Positions 51,015 to 64,000 of a stretch of 64,000 nt of DNA are shown here, one piece after another; positions within the stretch are counted from its first letter, which is position 1, and each line of letters starts with the position of its first letter. The notes under the pieces are model-generated. The model was not told where the DNA came from and did no database searches. It was given only the letters and a program-made list of their open reading frames with translations. The position numbers and the translations under genes are program-made. This DNA comes from Tausonia pullulans (Eukaryota > Basidiomycota > Tremellomycetes > Cystofilobasidiales > Mrakiaceae), in the NCBI GenBank assembly GCA_951802195.1, contig OX637625.1, positions 1,178,001 through 1,242,000 of the forward strand. Reading direction: 5' to 3'.

Positions 51015-51616
51015 GCGTGCGCTCGTTGCTTCCTGCGGAAGCGATGCGCTCAGGGGCAGCATGGGAGGGTTCTTTCGTTGATTCAGAGTATATCGATACC
51101 CGTCGATTCATCGATTCGGGAGTTTGTACAAGCCTGGGCAGGAGAGAGAGGAGATAGAGCTACACCAGCGCAATGCTCCCGACAGTCCGGCCATTTCACC
51201 TCCCTTTACGCAGACGGGGATCACCGGACTCAATTGAACAACGAATCGCTGAGCCTGAGTAACGCCAGAATTCAACATAGGCGATGCATGAATGGGCATC
51301 CAACGTGGCGAGGTCGGTGCTCGTCGACGGAAAGGCAGAGGGCCCCGCTCGGAGCTGAAGACGCGACGAGACAAGACATCGCTGTCCGTCCTCTCAACCG
51401 TCATACTACCCCTTGCCCGGGCGAGCCTCCCGCTCCGCTTCATACATATCCAGACTTGCTGTAGCCACGACCTCTCGTGAGTAGACACATCTGCACCCTC
51501 GAGACCACTGTCGCCTAGCGGGCAGGAGTCCCCGCCCGTCTTCAGTCGAGCAGACAGTCACTCAACCTGCGTCCCTCGCACTCGCTTCCATTAGAAAGCT
51601 CGCCGAACGGCTCCCC
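51015..51616. other. Intergenic, promoter side of the next gene
   Basis: About 600 bp between RET3 and the next start. Frames here lack splice or domain support; CT-rich stretches lie before 51617. Confidence 0.5.
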
Positions 51617-54600
51617 ATGTTCCGCGGTGGTGCCTCCGGGGCTCGAGGTGGCGGCGGTCAGGGCTCCAAGAGACCCAGAGGTGCCTCTGGACGAGGTGCC
51701 CGAGGAGGAGGAGGAAAAGCAGGCGGTCGAGGCGGCCTGTCACGACCCTCGACGACGGGCCCTCGGACGGAGGATGCTCAGCCGAACCTCGAGGGCTCCT
51801 CGCAACGGCGACTCGCGGGCCCACCTGTCGTTGGTTTGGCTCCTGACGCCTCTCAAGGGCGGTCTTCAGGCGGCCTCGGACGAGGAGGAGGAGCAAGTGC
51901 AGGGGGAGGACAAGGGGGAGGCAGCGGCAAGGCTGGCCAAGGAGGAAGCGGCTCGCCGAGCGGAAGATGGAGAGCCGCCGGTTACCAGAAGTGGTCGGCG
52001 GCCAACCTTCCCCAGAAGCCGCTGAATAACCCTCAGCCTCCTCCCCTCGGCAATATCACTCGCACAGGAGACGGCGTAGCGGCGGCAGCCGCCGTCACGG
52101 CTGCTTACGCGGGCGCGCGACGCTTCCAGGCCGAACGCGTCAGCGCCGCTACCGCCGGTCCGTCTGCCTCGTTCTCGTCCTCCTCGTCCTCGGCCCAGCA
52201 GCGCCTGCCTCAGGTCGAGGAGGGAGGCCATGAACAGTCTTCACGCCCTCCGGTCTTCAAGAAGCCTCGCACAGGACGATTCTCCAAGTCGGGTCGGCAC
52301 GCGCGGGAGTCGGACCCGAGCTCCTCCAAGGCTGCGCCTGTCTCCAGTACCTCGCTATCCTCAACGAGCAACGTCGACCATCTTCTTCTTCCTTCCGCAT
52401 CTCATCAGCCCTCTTCGCCACCAACTCTGCCTCTTCATACGCATTCCGTCTCGCAATCTCCAGCATCCTCCACCTCGTCCCTTCCATCCGACCCACCAGC
52501 ATCTCCTCGCATCAGCCCTCAGCTCGGTCCAACTCACCAGCAATCCCTGTTTGAGCGGGCCACCTCTAAGAATCCGGCTTCTGGTCCCTTACCTTCTCCC
52601 ACTCCTCCTCCTCCTCCATTGCCCCCCTCTTCTGCTGCTCCGGTCTTGGCTGAGTCGTTGCCGGTACTTCCACCCGTTTCGCCTCCCCGCTCCGCTGCCC
52701 ATGCCAAAATCCCAAAAAGCAGGAAGCACAACACTCAGGAGTCTGGACGTTCCTCATCTCAGTCCCGCGTGAGTCGTTTGCTTATATGCGCGTTTCGCCT
52801 GATATGGAGTCGTTGATCGGTTGTCTTCTAATCTTCAGCAGCCATCGACGCCCCAGCCGCAATTTTTCGTCAAGCCCGAACCTCTCTCTCCTCCTCACGA
52901 CCTTCTCTCTTATCCTATCGCATCGACCTCAACCTCCACTGCCATGATTGTCGATATGCCCGACATCAAGCCGGTCATTCCTCGCTCGCCCTCGCCTCCT
53001 CCTCCAGCAGCATCGGCGCATCCCACCTCCGGCACTCTCCGCTTCCAGAACCACGAAATTCCTCCCACCGCACGCCCCGATAACCGCGACAAAGTCGGCC
53101 GCACTCTCGCCCGCAAGGAGTTCGTCAAGGTCCAGACGCGCGCTCTCGAGAACCATTGCCGTCGGGTCGCGCGCGAGCTCTGGCGCGATGATGGGCTCGT
53201 GCTTGACTGGGTCCTCGACTACGAGAAGGGCACCTTTAGCGCCGTCTGGCCGAGAGAGGGCATGTCGATGGACCGCAAGACGCTGTTCGCAACCGAGCTA
53301 AGGGACCGGCTGAGGAGCGTCGGTTGGAGCGTCTCGAAGACGAGGTTCTTCCGCGACAAGGATCGGATCGAGCGGGGCGTTGAGGTACATTGGGAGGCTC
53401 CGAAACGGCCGAGATACCAGCGAGATGGGAGCGATGACGGAGAACACGTGAGTTATCTTCCTTTCGCCACTTTTCGTCGACATTATCCATCGTCTGACCT
53501 CACAACTGCAGGTCATCACCTCTGCCGATGTGCTCTTCGACGTGGTCACCGCCGAATTCTCGTCCAAGAGCCCTCGCCGCCGGACCCACTCGCCGGGCCC
53601 TTCCTACCCATCGACCAGCGAGCTGTCTCGCAACCTGACGAGCTCCCCAATTTCCTCTCGCTACGGCTCGGAGGTCGCCCAAGGCAAGCTCCGGGACACC
53701 GGGGCTCACCCGCTTGGCGGTCGACCCAAGTCACCGATTCGCTTCAAGCCCAAGCCTCGGGCTCGCGATGGAGTGGCGCCCGGGACGTCTGCTTTACACG
53801 CCCCGGAACTGCCCGCTGCTCCCGCACCATTACCCCCGGGTTCGCAAATTCCCCACTCCGGCCCTGCATTAGGAAATCACCCTACTTCGTCCCCCCGAGC
53901 CTTTGCTTTCAGTCCTCCTGGAAACCCTTCTCAGCTACAGCCGGCATCCCCACCGTCTCGACATCCGTCGCTTCCTCGTCCAGTAGCACTCCAGGAGCCT
54001 TCTACATCATCTCATTCTCGGTCTTTCGACCCATCCTCCGTCGGGGGTTCAACGCTTCCTCAAGAGCATATGCCGCAGCAGCAGCAGCGAGCCCCGACCC
54101 TATCTTCGCCTCCCCCGCCGACCGAGTCCTCTGCGTCTCCGGCGCTGACCGACGCCGCAACGCTCGAGGCTGAGTTCCTCGCGGCGACTCGACGCGTCGA
54201 GGAGGCCGCGCTCCGCGTAGATGAGCTCCGGAAGAAGCGGCTCATCACGCCGGGTTACTCCGCGACGAAGGATGATGCCCCGGCGGTGGCGGCGGCGGCG
54301 GCGGCGTCAGAGTTGTCGATGGTGCCTCTGCACGAAGTCATCGTCACGCTGCTACCGCACAATGTTCGCGAGCTGGAACTGAGGCGGTTCGTCGCTGCGC
54401 TTGGAGTGCCTGTGTAAGCTGCTCCTTCCATATCTCTCCTGCCCTTCCAATGCGAGACGCTGACGCTTCATACTTCCCATGCAATCCCTAGCGCCGACGT
54501 TCGCGTGCTCCCAACGCATGCCGTCGTCTCCCTCACAACCGCCAAGGACGCCGAGCTCGTCGTCCGCCTTCTCGACGGGGAGGATTTTCGTCCGGACGAA

Positions 54601-54855
54601 CCCATCAACGTCATGCATCTCCGGTCGCGGCCCCAGCCTCTTTCCCCCTCCACCGCCGCCGGTCCTATACCGGGGCTTCCGTCCGCGAGCGAGCGAGCGA
54701 GGAGGCTGTCGTCATCAGAGTCTCCCTCCTCAGGTTTCGGTGCTAAAGGCGTGCGCTCGCTCATGGAGAATGAGCAGACGAGGGTCGGGAAGCGGGGAAT
54801 TGACGATGTGGACGGCTCGGCGGCCAAGCTGGGCGAGTTGGCGAAGAGGCGTTAA
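51617..54855 (+). CDS. Large disordered RG-rich protein with RRM-like end
   Basis: About 1000 residues, three or four introns (for example 52770 to about 52838, 53449-53511, 54415-54490). The N-terminus is an RGG-type tract (MFRGGASGARGGGGQGSKRP) followed by long Ser/Pro/Gln-rich disorder. A compact middle domain occurs at 53095-53410: LARKEFVKVQTRALENHCRR, VARELWRDDGLVLDWVLDYE, DRKTLFATELRDRLRSVGWS. The C-terminal part has a coiled segment (LEAEFLAATRRVEEAALRVD) and a small alpha/beta domain, MVPLHEVIVTLLPHNVRELE, ADVRVLPTHAVVSLTTAKDA, ELVVRLLDGEDF, with the strand-helix order of an RRM but without clear RNP1/RNP2. An RNA- or chromatin-associated role is a guess. I do not recognise a family. 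Confidence 0.7.
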
Positions 54856-55053
54856 GCGTGAAGGGGATGAGCGTCGCTTACTAGCTTAGGAGACCGGAGA
54901 AATGAAACTACATGGAAGTATGCATAATTTTCAATCTTTTAAGGTCTTAAATAGATGGCCATGAGTTGGTAATGAGCACCGAGAGACAAGAGGCAAGAAC
55001 TACACTGTGGAGGGAGCATGCAATCTAGATACGAGAAGACGCAGAGAGGGGAT

Positions 55054-56779
55054 CTAAAGATCAGAGTCCGGCAATGAATGAGGAAGAGGAACGGCATTCG
55101 GAGCAGATGGGGATCGAGGGGACGTCACTCGTCGAAGAAGCGCATGAGGAGGGGAGGAGAGTCTTCTGAGAAGATCTCCTCCTGACTCGGCTGTTGCCTC
55201 GGCCTCGGATTCCCAGGGAGTGGCCTCCTCCAGCTCGCATGGCGTCGCCTCGTCCATCTCTCCCTTCTCCGACGCCTGTCGAAAGACTCCCGCGATGGCC
55301 CCGACGTCGTGACCCTTGCCCTCAAGGGAGAGGGTCGCCTCGTCTCCCGCAGACGGGAAGGAGGTGGTTTCGCCGTCCGCAGCAGTAGCAGGTGTGTCTC
55401 CCGGCCCGCCTGGCATGGAAGCCTTCCGTGCTCTCCGGCGCTTAGCGCGCGGGTTAAGGATGGCGGCGAGGGCGAGGATGATGGCGTCGAGGACGAGGAT
55501 GCCGAGGTAGTTGACCTACGTGGGAGGACAAATGCCGTCAGCAATCGACGTGGCAAGATGAGCAAGTGTAAGTTGTCTCGACGCACTGCTGCGAGGGCGT
55601 CAAACTTCTCTTTGAAGATGAGAGATAGCGTGCAGAAGAGAGCGCCGCTGCAGTCCAGGGACATGCTGCAGGGAGCGTCCGTCAGTCGGGGTTTGAAAGC
55701 TGGGGCTAAACAGGCTTACAAGACGAGAGAGAGCCCAATGACTTCACGGAACTTAAAGATCTCATCTGTAGATAAAAGTTGTGTGAGCGAGAAGCTGAAC
55801 ACGACTCCAAGGAGACAGGACGAACAGTACTGCGGCTGAAAGCGAGAAGGCGGATCAGTCAGAATTGGGGAACCTTACTTCTTCGGCTCTCGGGACACAC
55901 AAGTAGTCCTCCCATGAGCATGGCAGCCGAGATGATGCCCCAGGCTAGAACAATGTGGTCCTGGTTGTCCCCAGCAGCCTGTAACGGGACTGCAGTCAGA
56001 CATGTCCTTTCCAAAGGACACGACGAGAGCCCAACCACTCACCCTGGTTCCAAACACGAGAGCAGCTTCCAGACCGGCGAATAGTGTGAAGTAGACAGTG
56101 AGGATGGCTAGGGCCTTCGGCTTTGAGAAACGCGGGCCGTTGTAGTAGAGGCACTTCATTGTCGACAAAGAAGAGTCGTCAGCTTGACCCAACCATTTAA
56201 GATCTCGGTGGTGTTCTCACCTGCATCCAGCAGACGCCTGAGAGGAAGCCAAAAAGCTGAGGCTGGACGATGATTGGAATCTGAAGAGCAGGACGGACGG
56301 CGCGTCCGGAGTCAGCCGGAGGGAGATGTCGTCTTCGTCTGCCGGGAAAAGATCAACGGAACAAGCCAGTCTAACGTTGATATTTTGTACGATGCAGTAA
56401 GCTCCGAGGAAAACCGAACAGGATGACCAGATGAACCTGAAAATAATATAACGCCAGAACGTCAGCAGCAGATGTATAAAGCCATGACGTCGCACGTCCG
56501 ACCAGACCAGGCGCCGCAGACAAGTCGAGCGCGAGGTGGAAGGAAGAGGCAACGCACATAAGCCAGGGAGATAGGCCAACGGTGTCCTTGCGCCGGTAGT
56601 TGACGACGATCTGGGGCACGATCTGGACACACCAGAGGATCGTGCCCTTCAAAGAGTGGTAGGTTGGGAGACGAAGGAAAGGGGACGTCAGGACAAGAGC
56701 TCGCTCGTCAGGGCAAATGACAAATGCCAAGACTGACTATCGTGCCAAATACATTCTCGGCGACGTGGTTGACGGGCAT
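55054..56779 (-). CDS. PQ-loop membrane protein (cystinosin/Ypq type)
   Basis: Spliced gene, six or more introns. Start MPVNHVAENVFGTI (56779), then after an intron GTILWCVQIVPQIVVNYRRK and DTVGLSPWL: a textbook PQ-loop (hydrophobic helix, PQ, Lys/Arg-rich loop, GLSP). Spans follow: FIWSSCSVFLGAYCIVQNI, QPQLFGFLSGVCWMQ, KALAILTVYFTLFAGLEAAL, HIVLAWGIISAAMLMGG, and a second region EIFKFREVIGLSLVFLSMDC and SGALFCTLSLIFKEKFDALA with NYLGILVLDAIILALAAIL. About seven spans fit the MtN3/PQ-loop fold of vacuolar or lysosomal amino-acid exporters; the substrate is unknown. A long cytosolic tail rich in Glu/Ser/Pro runs to the stop at 55054. Confidence 0.8.
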
Positions 56780-57365
56780 ACTCGCAGGTCGATAACCTGA
56801 GAAGTGCTGCGAGAAGAAGAGGACGAAGGGAGGATGGTGGTTTGGCGTATCCAGGAGTTCGAGCACAAGAATAGGCGTGTCATTTGCCGGCTCGCGCTTC
56901 CGAGACGACCGCCTAAAGATTACGGCAGACTTACTTGCCCTGCTCTTTCCGATAAGGATGGACGCCTGAATGCGGTATTGAGACCTCAGAGCAGCGGGAG
57001 GATGGCTGATCGAAACCCGGAAATCTGCCGCAGTGGCGCTACGCTCGCGAGAACAGGCCAGTAACATCATACGCGTACATACACTTCATGCCCTTCCTTG
57101 TAAAAATATATCATAGGTGTCCTCTGGTGATCAGCTTCCGAAGTGAGCTTAACCCTTGAAATTTCGGAATAGCCATCCTCGTCGTCCTGACGATGTCAGC
57201 CTCGGGGACATCCGACAGCGCACGAGGAATCGCCGAGAGGTCATCCCGTCAAGGAGAAGACAGCAGCCGGCCTCCCACTCTTCACTCTCATCGTTCACCT
57301 CGCCACAATCGAAACCCCAGTGCACCCACACCATACCCCTTTTCAACTGCCCCTTTACCTTTAAC
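56780..57365. other. Divergent intergenic region
   Basis: About 590 bp between the starts of the PQ-loop gene (minus) and the small Cys-rich gene (plus), so it should hold both promoters. No supported gene. Confidence 0.55.
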
Positions 57366-57796
57366 ATGTGCATGAAGACCGTTTGCCCCAGCTGCAGCCT
57401 CGCCACTTGGCGCGGGTGTGGTATGTCTCTCCCTCTCTTCCTCTCTCTCTTCTGTCTCTGTCTCTCCTCTCCCGACTTGGAGACGACAGTTCTACAACCT
57501 CTTCATCGATAGCTCCCACTGACCTTTCTAAATCGACCTCTCGCCACAGGCAAGCATATCGACGCTGCCCTCGCTGGTATCCCCGAGGAGGAGCGCTGCA
57601 CCGGCTGGAAGGACGGCGTCTGCCAAGGTACGAGTCGCCGGTTCTCTCCAAATACGTTGACCTCCTATGTCTTAGCCCTCTGTGGCGTCCGTATCTGACT
57701 CCGTTGCTCGGTTCCATTCCGAATATCGTTGGTGGCCTCGCAGGCAAACGCACCGAGAGCGCTCCCAAGAGGGTGGACGTCTCGATCGAGCAGTGA
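57366..57796 (+). CDS. Small conserved Cys-rich fungal protein
   Basis: Three exons, about 60 residues: MCMKTVCPSCSLATWRGCG, GKHIDAALAGIPEEERCTGW and KDGVCQ joined to GKRTESAPKRVDVSIEQ, stop 57794-57796. The pattern CxxC, TWxGCGxH, then VPEEERC is a widespread fungal mini-protein family with a presumed single metal site (CPSC with the later Cys/His). No biochemical role is known to me. Introns have standard GTATGT and GTACGA donors with CAG acceptors, which supports the model despite its small size. Confidence 0.78.
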
Positions 57797-58140
57797 TCTT
57801 GCATGCATGAACGAAACGACGGTCGATTTTTCCTGTGGGTTGACGATGACGGGGGTTATACCTTGTATGTGGAATAAGGCCATGTAGCCATAGGTGTTGT
57901 CGATTGATGGAGAGCTGGCATAAGTGCGCGTTTATGCTGGCCCAATCCGGAAGTTTGACAGGTTGACGTCGCGTTCACCCTGTGTCCCCTGCCTGTCTAA
58001 CCATGATTGCGCTGGTGGCAAGTAGATAGAGTCTCTCGCAGAAGGATACATGCAAAAAAAGGCAGTCATGGCCATCTAAATAGCTCCCATCCCGCCCTCC
58101 CTCTCTCTCCCTCGCTACATCCCTCTCGAACCAAGCCAAT
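57797..58140. other. 3' flanks of two convergent genes
   Basis: About 340 bp between convergent 3' ends. No supported feature. Confidence 0.5.
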
Positions 58141-61312
<3,172 letters not shown>

Positions 61313-61608
61313 TGCTGGGCTGGGGAGCGGAGTGAGGCGGCGAAGGGGGAAGGGTGGGGAAGGGTGGGCGGATGGTCGTCGAGGAGTCGGCGACGAGGTT
61401 TCTCTCTGACCTCCTCGCTCCCTCTGTCTGCGTACGGACCTCGCCCTCGATGGCTGGACTCAAGGTGGCAAGCCAGTCACTACAGATGGGAAAGAGCTCG
61501 AAGAGAAAGACAAGGGGTGAGAGGGCAACTATTTTATTCTCCCATCTAATAAACTAAGCATCCCCCGAGTCACAAGGTCCTCTAGTAGTTTCCCCCTCCG
61601 CTCTGTCT

Positions 61609-63422
61609 CTAGCAGACAGCGAGCACGAGCTCGTAGATCGAAAACGTCGCAACATTGACCGGGATCGCCCTCAGTAGCGTTGGACTCAGTCCACGGTAGA
61701 AGCATCTCCAACCTTCGCGCTCGAGCGAGTGGTTGATGGTCGAGAGCGTCGACCGGTATGGGTTCGGCGGGGGTGCTTTGGGGAGGGCCCATTGCGCTTC
61801 GAGCGTGTAGGGTGCCCAGGTTGTCGATTGAATGCGGGTCTTGACAACGTCGAAGGGGAAGGTCGTCTGTGGTGGGTGGCAGAAGGGGGTATGAGCGAGG
61901 TCTCGCTAATGGCAGGCATCGGCGGACTTACGAGCCACGAGACCTGAACGATGAGAGGACATATCAGTGTCAGTACTAACTTTCCCATGAACAGCGAAAA
62001 AGGTTTCAACGCACTACACCAGCAGCCGCTCCAGCGACTGCAACCGCCCACCACCCATCGGACGGGTCTGCGCTCGGTGAGTCTGGGTTCATCGGGTCGT
62101 TGCGTCTTGCCGGGGCAAGAGTCCTCAATAGGAGCTCATACCTGAAAGCGCGCGTGAATCAGCTTCCCCATGGAGACCAGAGTGGCGATGTACTGCATTG
62201 ACTCACGTCAAGAAGTACGGCCCGTATCCGAGATCCCGAAGCAGACACGACGTGTACCCACGATAGATCCCTCGAGGCCCTTCTGTCCGGTAGATACTCC
62301 GAGCAAGCTCGAGTGTCCCTGGGGCGCGGTCGATGTGGCTCTGCTGGCGGACTTTGAGAAGTTCCGTGGGTGTGTCGATGATTCTGTTGCTCGTGCGCGC
62401 CAAAGAGAAGAAAAAGGACGACGTCAGGCTCAGCTTCTCACCGAGAAACAGAGGAGAAGACATAAAAAAGGGGCACGCACGACCCAACGACACCCGAAGC
62501 GCAGCCTGCGAGGAAGACAAGCGAGAGCTTTGGCTCATGGCCTTCGGGTGTTTCGGCCAGTGGGGAAAGGTAGTCCAGCGACTTTTTAAATGCCGAGAAG
62601 ACGAGGCCATTGACAATGCCGATCCCTGCCAGAGGGGAAACAATGCCTTTGTAGAGGCCTGCGAGCTGTTCAAAGAAAAAGAGACGGTCAGTAGCGTGTA
62701 GGACAAGGACGCGTCGAGGTCGAGCTGCTGTAGCATCACTGACCCGCTCCTCCTTCATGATAGTGCCTGCGTGCGCGTCGTTCAGGTCCAGTCAGGGAGG
62801 GTTGGCAACTTCAGACGTCAGTTCATACGCTCCGACTCACGGAAAGTCGCAAAAGTGGACGAAGAAGAGTAGTGCCCGGCGAGCTCGGGCTGTTGGAAAC
62901 GCGTCTTGACTGAAGATAAAGAGGATTGGAGATAGCATGACGCGGTCTTGGATGATAAGTTCGTCGTCCTCGCGTGTCGCCGCCCTTTCAAGGATTTTAT
63001 GCTACTGACCAGTGTCAAACGGGTGGCCTGGTCGGTATGAGGAGAGTGCAAGATCAGGCTTCTGACCGTCGTCCGGCAGGAAAGAGGCAACGTACCGACA
63101 AGGACTCCGGCCATGCCTGTGTCGTCGATCCGTTCACGTCTCATATCAGTATGTCAGCCTGGTCAATGTCCAGGAGAGACTCCTCCCTCTCACCAGAGAC
63201 AACCCCAGCCGCAAAATCCAGCCCAGGTCTCGGCGGAGCTGTATATCATGATCATCCTCCTTGTCAGCGGGCTGTCAGGACACGTCACGTCTGGAGTCTG
63301 AACGCACGCTTGACGACCTCTGACGGCGTGCCAAAAGGGTGATGTTCATGAAGGATCACGGGCTTGTGCTCGGCATGGTGAACGGAGTGCGGATGTCCTC
63401 GATGGACGGGGTCGGGGACCAT
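61609..63422 (-). CDS. Mitochondrial carrier (SLC25 family)
   Basis: Spliced, about seven introns. Start MVPDPVHRGHPHSVHHAEHK (63422; the frame is open to 63533). Three carrier repeats are visible: DFAAGVVSGMAGVLVGHPFD followed by TVKTRFQ (repeat 1); LAGCASGVVGS then IDTPTELLKVRQQ (repeat 2), with YRTEGPRGIYRGYTSCLLRD; and TTFPFDVVKTRIQSTT with LEREGWRCFYRGLSPTLLRA (repeat 3), ending AIPVNVATFSIYELVLAVC at 61609-61611. The signature P-x-[DE]-x-x-[KR] occurs in all three. It sits in the inner membrane and exchanges small metabolites. A second-repeat PTELLK recalls amino-acid and carnitine/ornithine carriers, but the substrate is not assigned. A His-rich N-terminal extension of about 38 residues is unusual. 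Confidence 0.85.
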
Positions 63423-63757
63423 CGACGGTGCGTTTGGATGAAGAAAGTGGAGGTTGGGCGAGCAGAAGGGTTCGGCGAGAAGCGCCGGTTGGTTTCCTCG
63501 AGACACGAGCTTATGACGCGCCTCCATCGTCAAGCAAGGAGATCTCTTACTGCGGAAAGTTCTATAACGATTCCTTCAACAAGCATAGAGGGAGCTGGGT
63601 TTCTCAATGATGGAGAGCGAGCATTTAGGGCGAGGGGCGAAGAGAGCGAGCTAGATACACAGAGACCGACGGCTTCTTCGGTTGGCATAAACGTTTGGGT
63701 AGAGAGGAGAGGGTGCAAACAAAGGAGAGAAAACAAGAGAAGGGGAAGACTGATATA
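63423..63757. other. Intergenic, no supported gene
   Basis: About 335 bp between the carrier start and the stop of the next minus-strand gene. No supported feature. Confidence 0.5.
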
Positions 63758-64000
63758 TCAACCAGAGTAGCCCCGACCGCGACCGCTACAACAAAGATTC
63801 GCAAGGAAAGCGAGAGCGGGGGCGTCGTCAGCGCGCCAACTCTGCAAACTCTTGGTTTCTTCCCCAAGAACATCAAAATGAGAGACTCACCGGTAGCCCC
63901 GACCCCGAGGCTGTTGGAAACCATAGCCTCCCCGTTGTCCCCGACCCCGTCCACGGCCGCGACCCCGCGCATTGTAGCCGGGAATGTTGGTGCGTTTCGG
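63758..64000 (-). CDS. RGG-rich protein, 3' end only (runs off the window)
   Basis: Last two exons of a minus-strand gene. The upstream exon reads PKRTNIPGYNARGRGRGRG and RGQRGGYGFQQPRGRGY, a GTGAGT intron of about 110 nt follows, and the last exon gives RGRGRGYSG with TGA at 63758-63760. An Arg-Gly-rich C-terminus is typical of RNA-binding proteins and of arginine methylation targets. The body of the gene lies beyond 64000, so the family cannot be named. Confidence 0.65.

Overview
The window is nuclear DNA of a fungus. Genes are densely packed on both strands, carry many short GT-AG introns (about 45-90 nt), and are GC-rich with proteins full of Ser/Pro/Arg. Intron density and protein style suggest a basidiomycete, perhaps Pucciniomycotina such as a Microbotryomycetes yeast; that placement is a guess from style, not from a marker gene.

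Layout. 1-5648: two host genes on the + strand, a BTB/POZ protein and a five-finger CCCH protein of the ZC3H3/Red5 type. 5649-36503: an accessory block of eleven tRNA-type genes (Glu, Leu, Lys, Val, Ala, Met, Ala, Ala, Ile, a worn Tyr, Glu) interleaved with one family of two-ORF, APE-type LINE retrotransposons and their non-autonomous relatives; a single host gene (DUF4246 family, 16351-19264) sits inside it. 36504-64000: ordinary gene-dense DNA: an orphan protein, an Fnx1/VBA-like MFS transporter, a Coq11/NDUFA9-like mitochondrial protein divergent from a short-chain dehydrogenase, a probable Sld7-like protein, coatomer zeta (RET3), a large disordered protein with an RRM-like end, a PQ-loop membrane protein, a small Cys-rich protein, the DEAH helicase Prp43, a mitochondrial carrier and the 3' end of an RGG-rich gene.

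The LINE block is the notable part. Three near full-length copies (A 9915-15781 +, B 20543-26354 -, C 28839-34694 -), one internally deleted copy (L1, 6853-8276 -), two 5'-truncated copies (20125-20297 +, D 35220-36352 -) and an old tail (15802-15877 +) share one 3' end and a CCACCACCAGGTCAA-like 5' end. In all five cases where a LINE is the element nearest a tRNA gene, it lies head-to-head with that gene, 5' end towards the tRNA 5' end, with only about 66-80 bp between. Upstream of tRNA-Glu at 36433 four elements are stacked in one orientation (V1, C, V2, D), as expected from repeated insertion at one preferred place. This resembles in principle the tRNA-targeting TRE LINEs of Dictyostelium; I know of no described fungal equivalent.

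V1 and V2 are a second novelty: about 85 bp of the LINE 3' end joined to a 98/104-bp tandem repeat, a design like primate SVA elements (VNTR plus a borrowed LINE tail). Each repeat unit holds two hairpins and two copies of GGTTCGACC, identical to the start of the B box of the tRNA-Lys and tRNA-Ile genes here. Copy C has both ORFs open (636 and 1224 codons) and is the best candidate for a working driver; copies A and B share one nonsense codon in ORF2, and the three copies are mosaics of one another.
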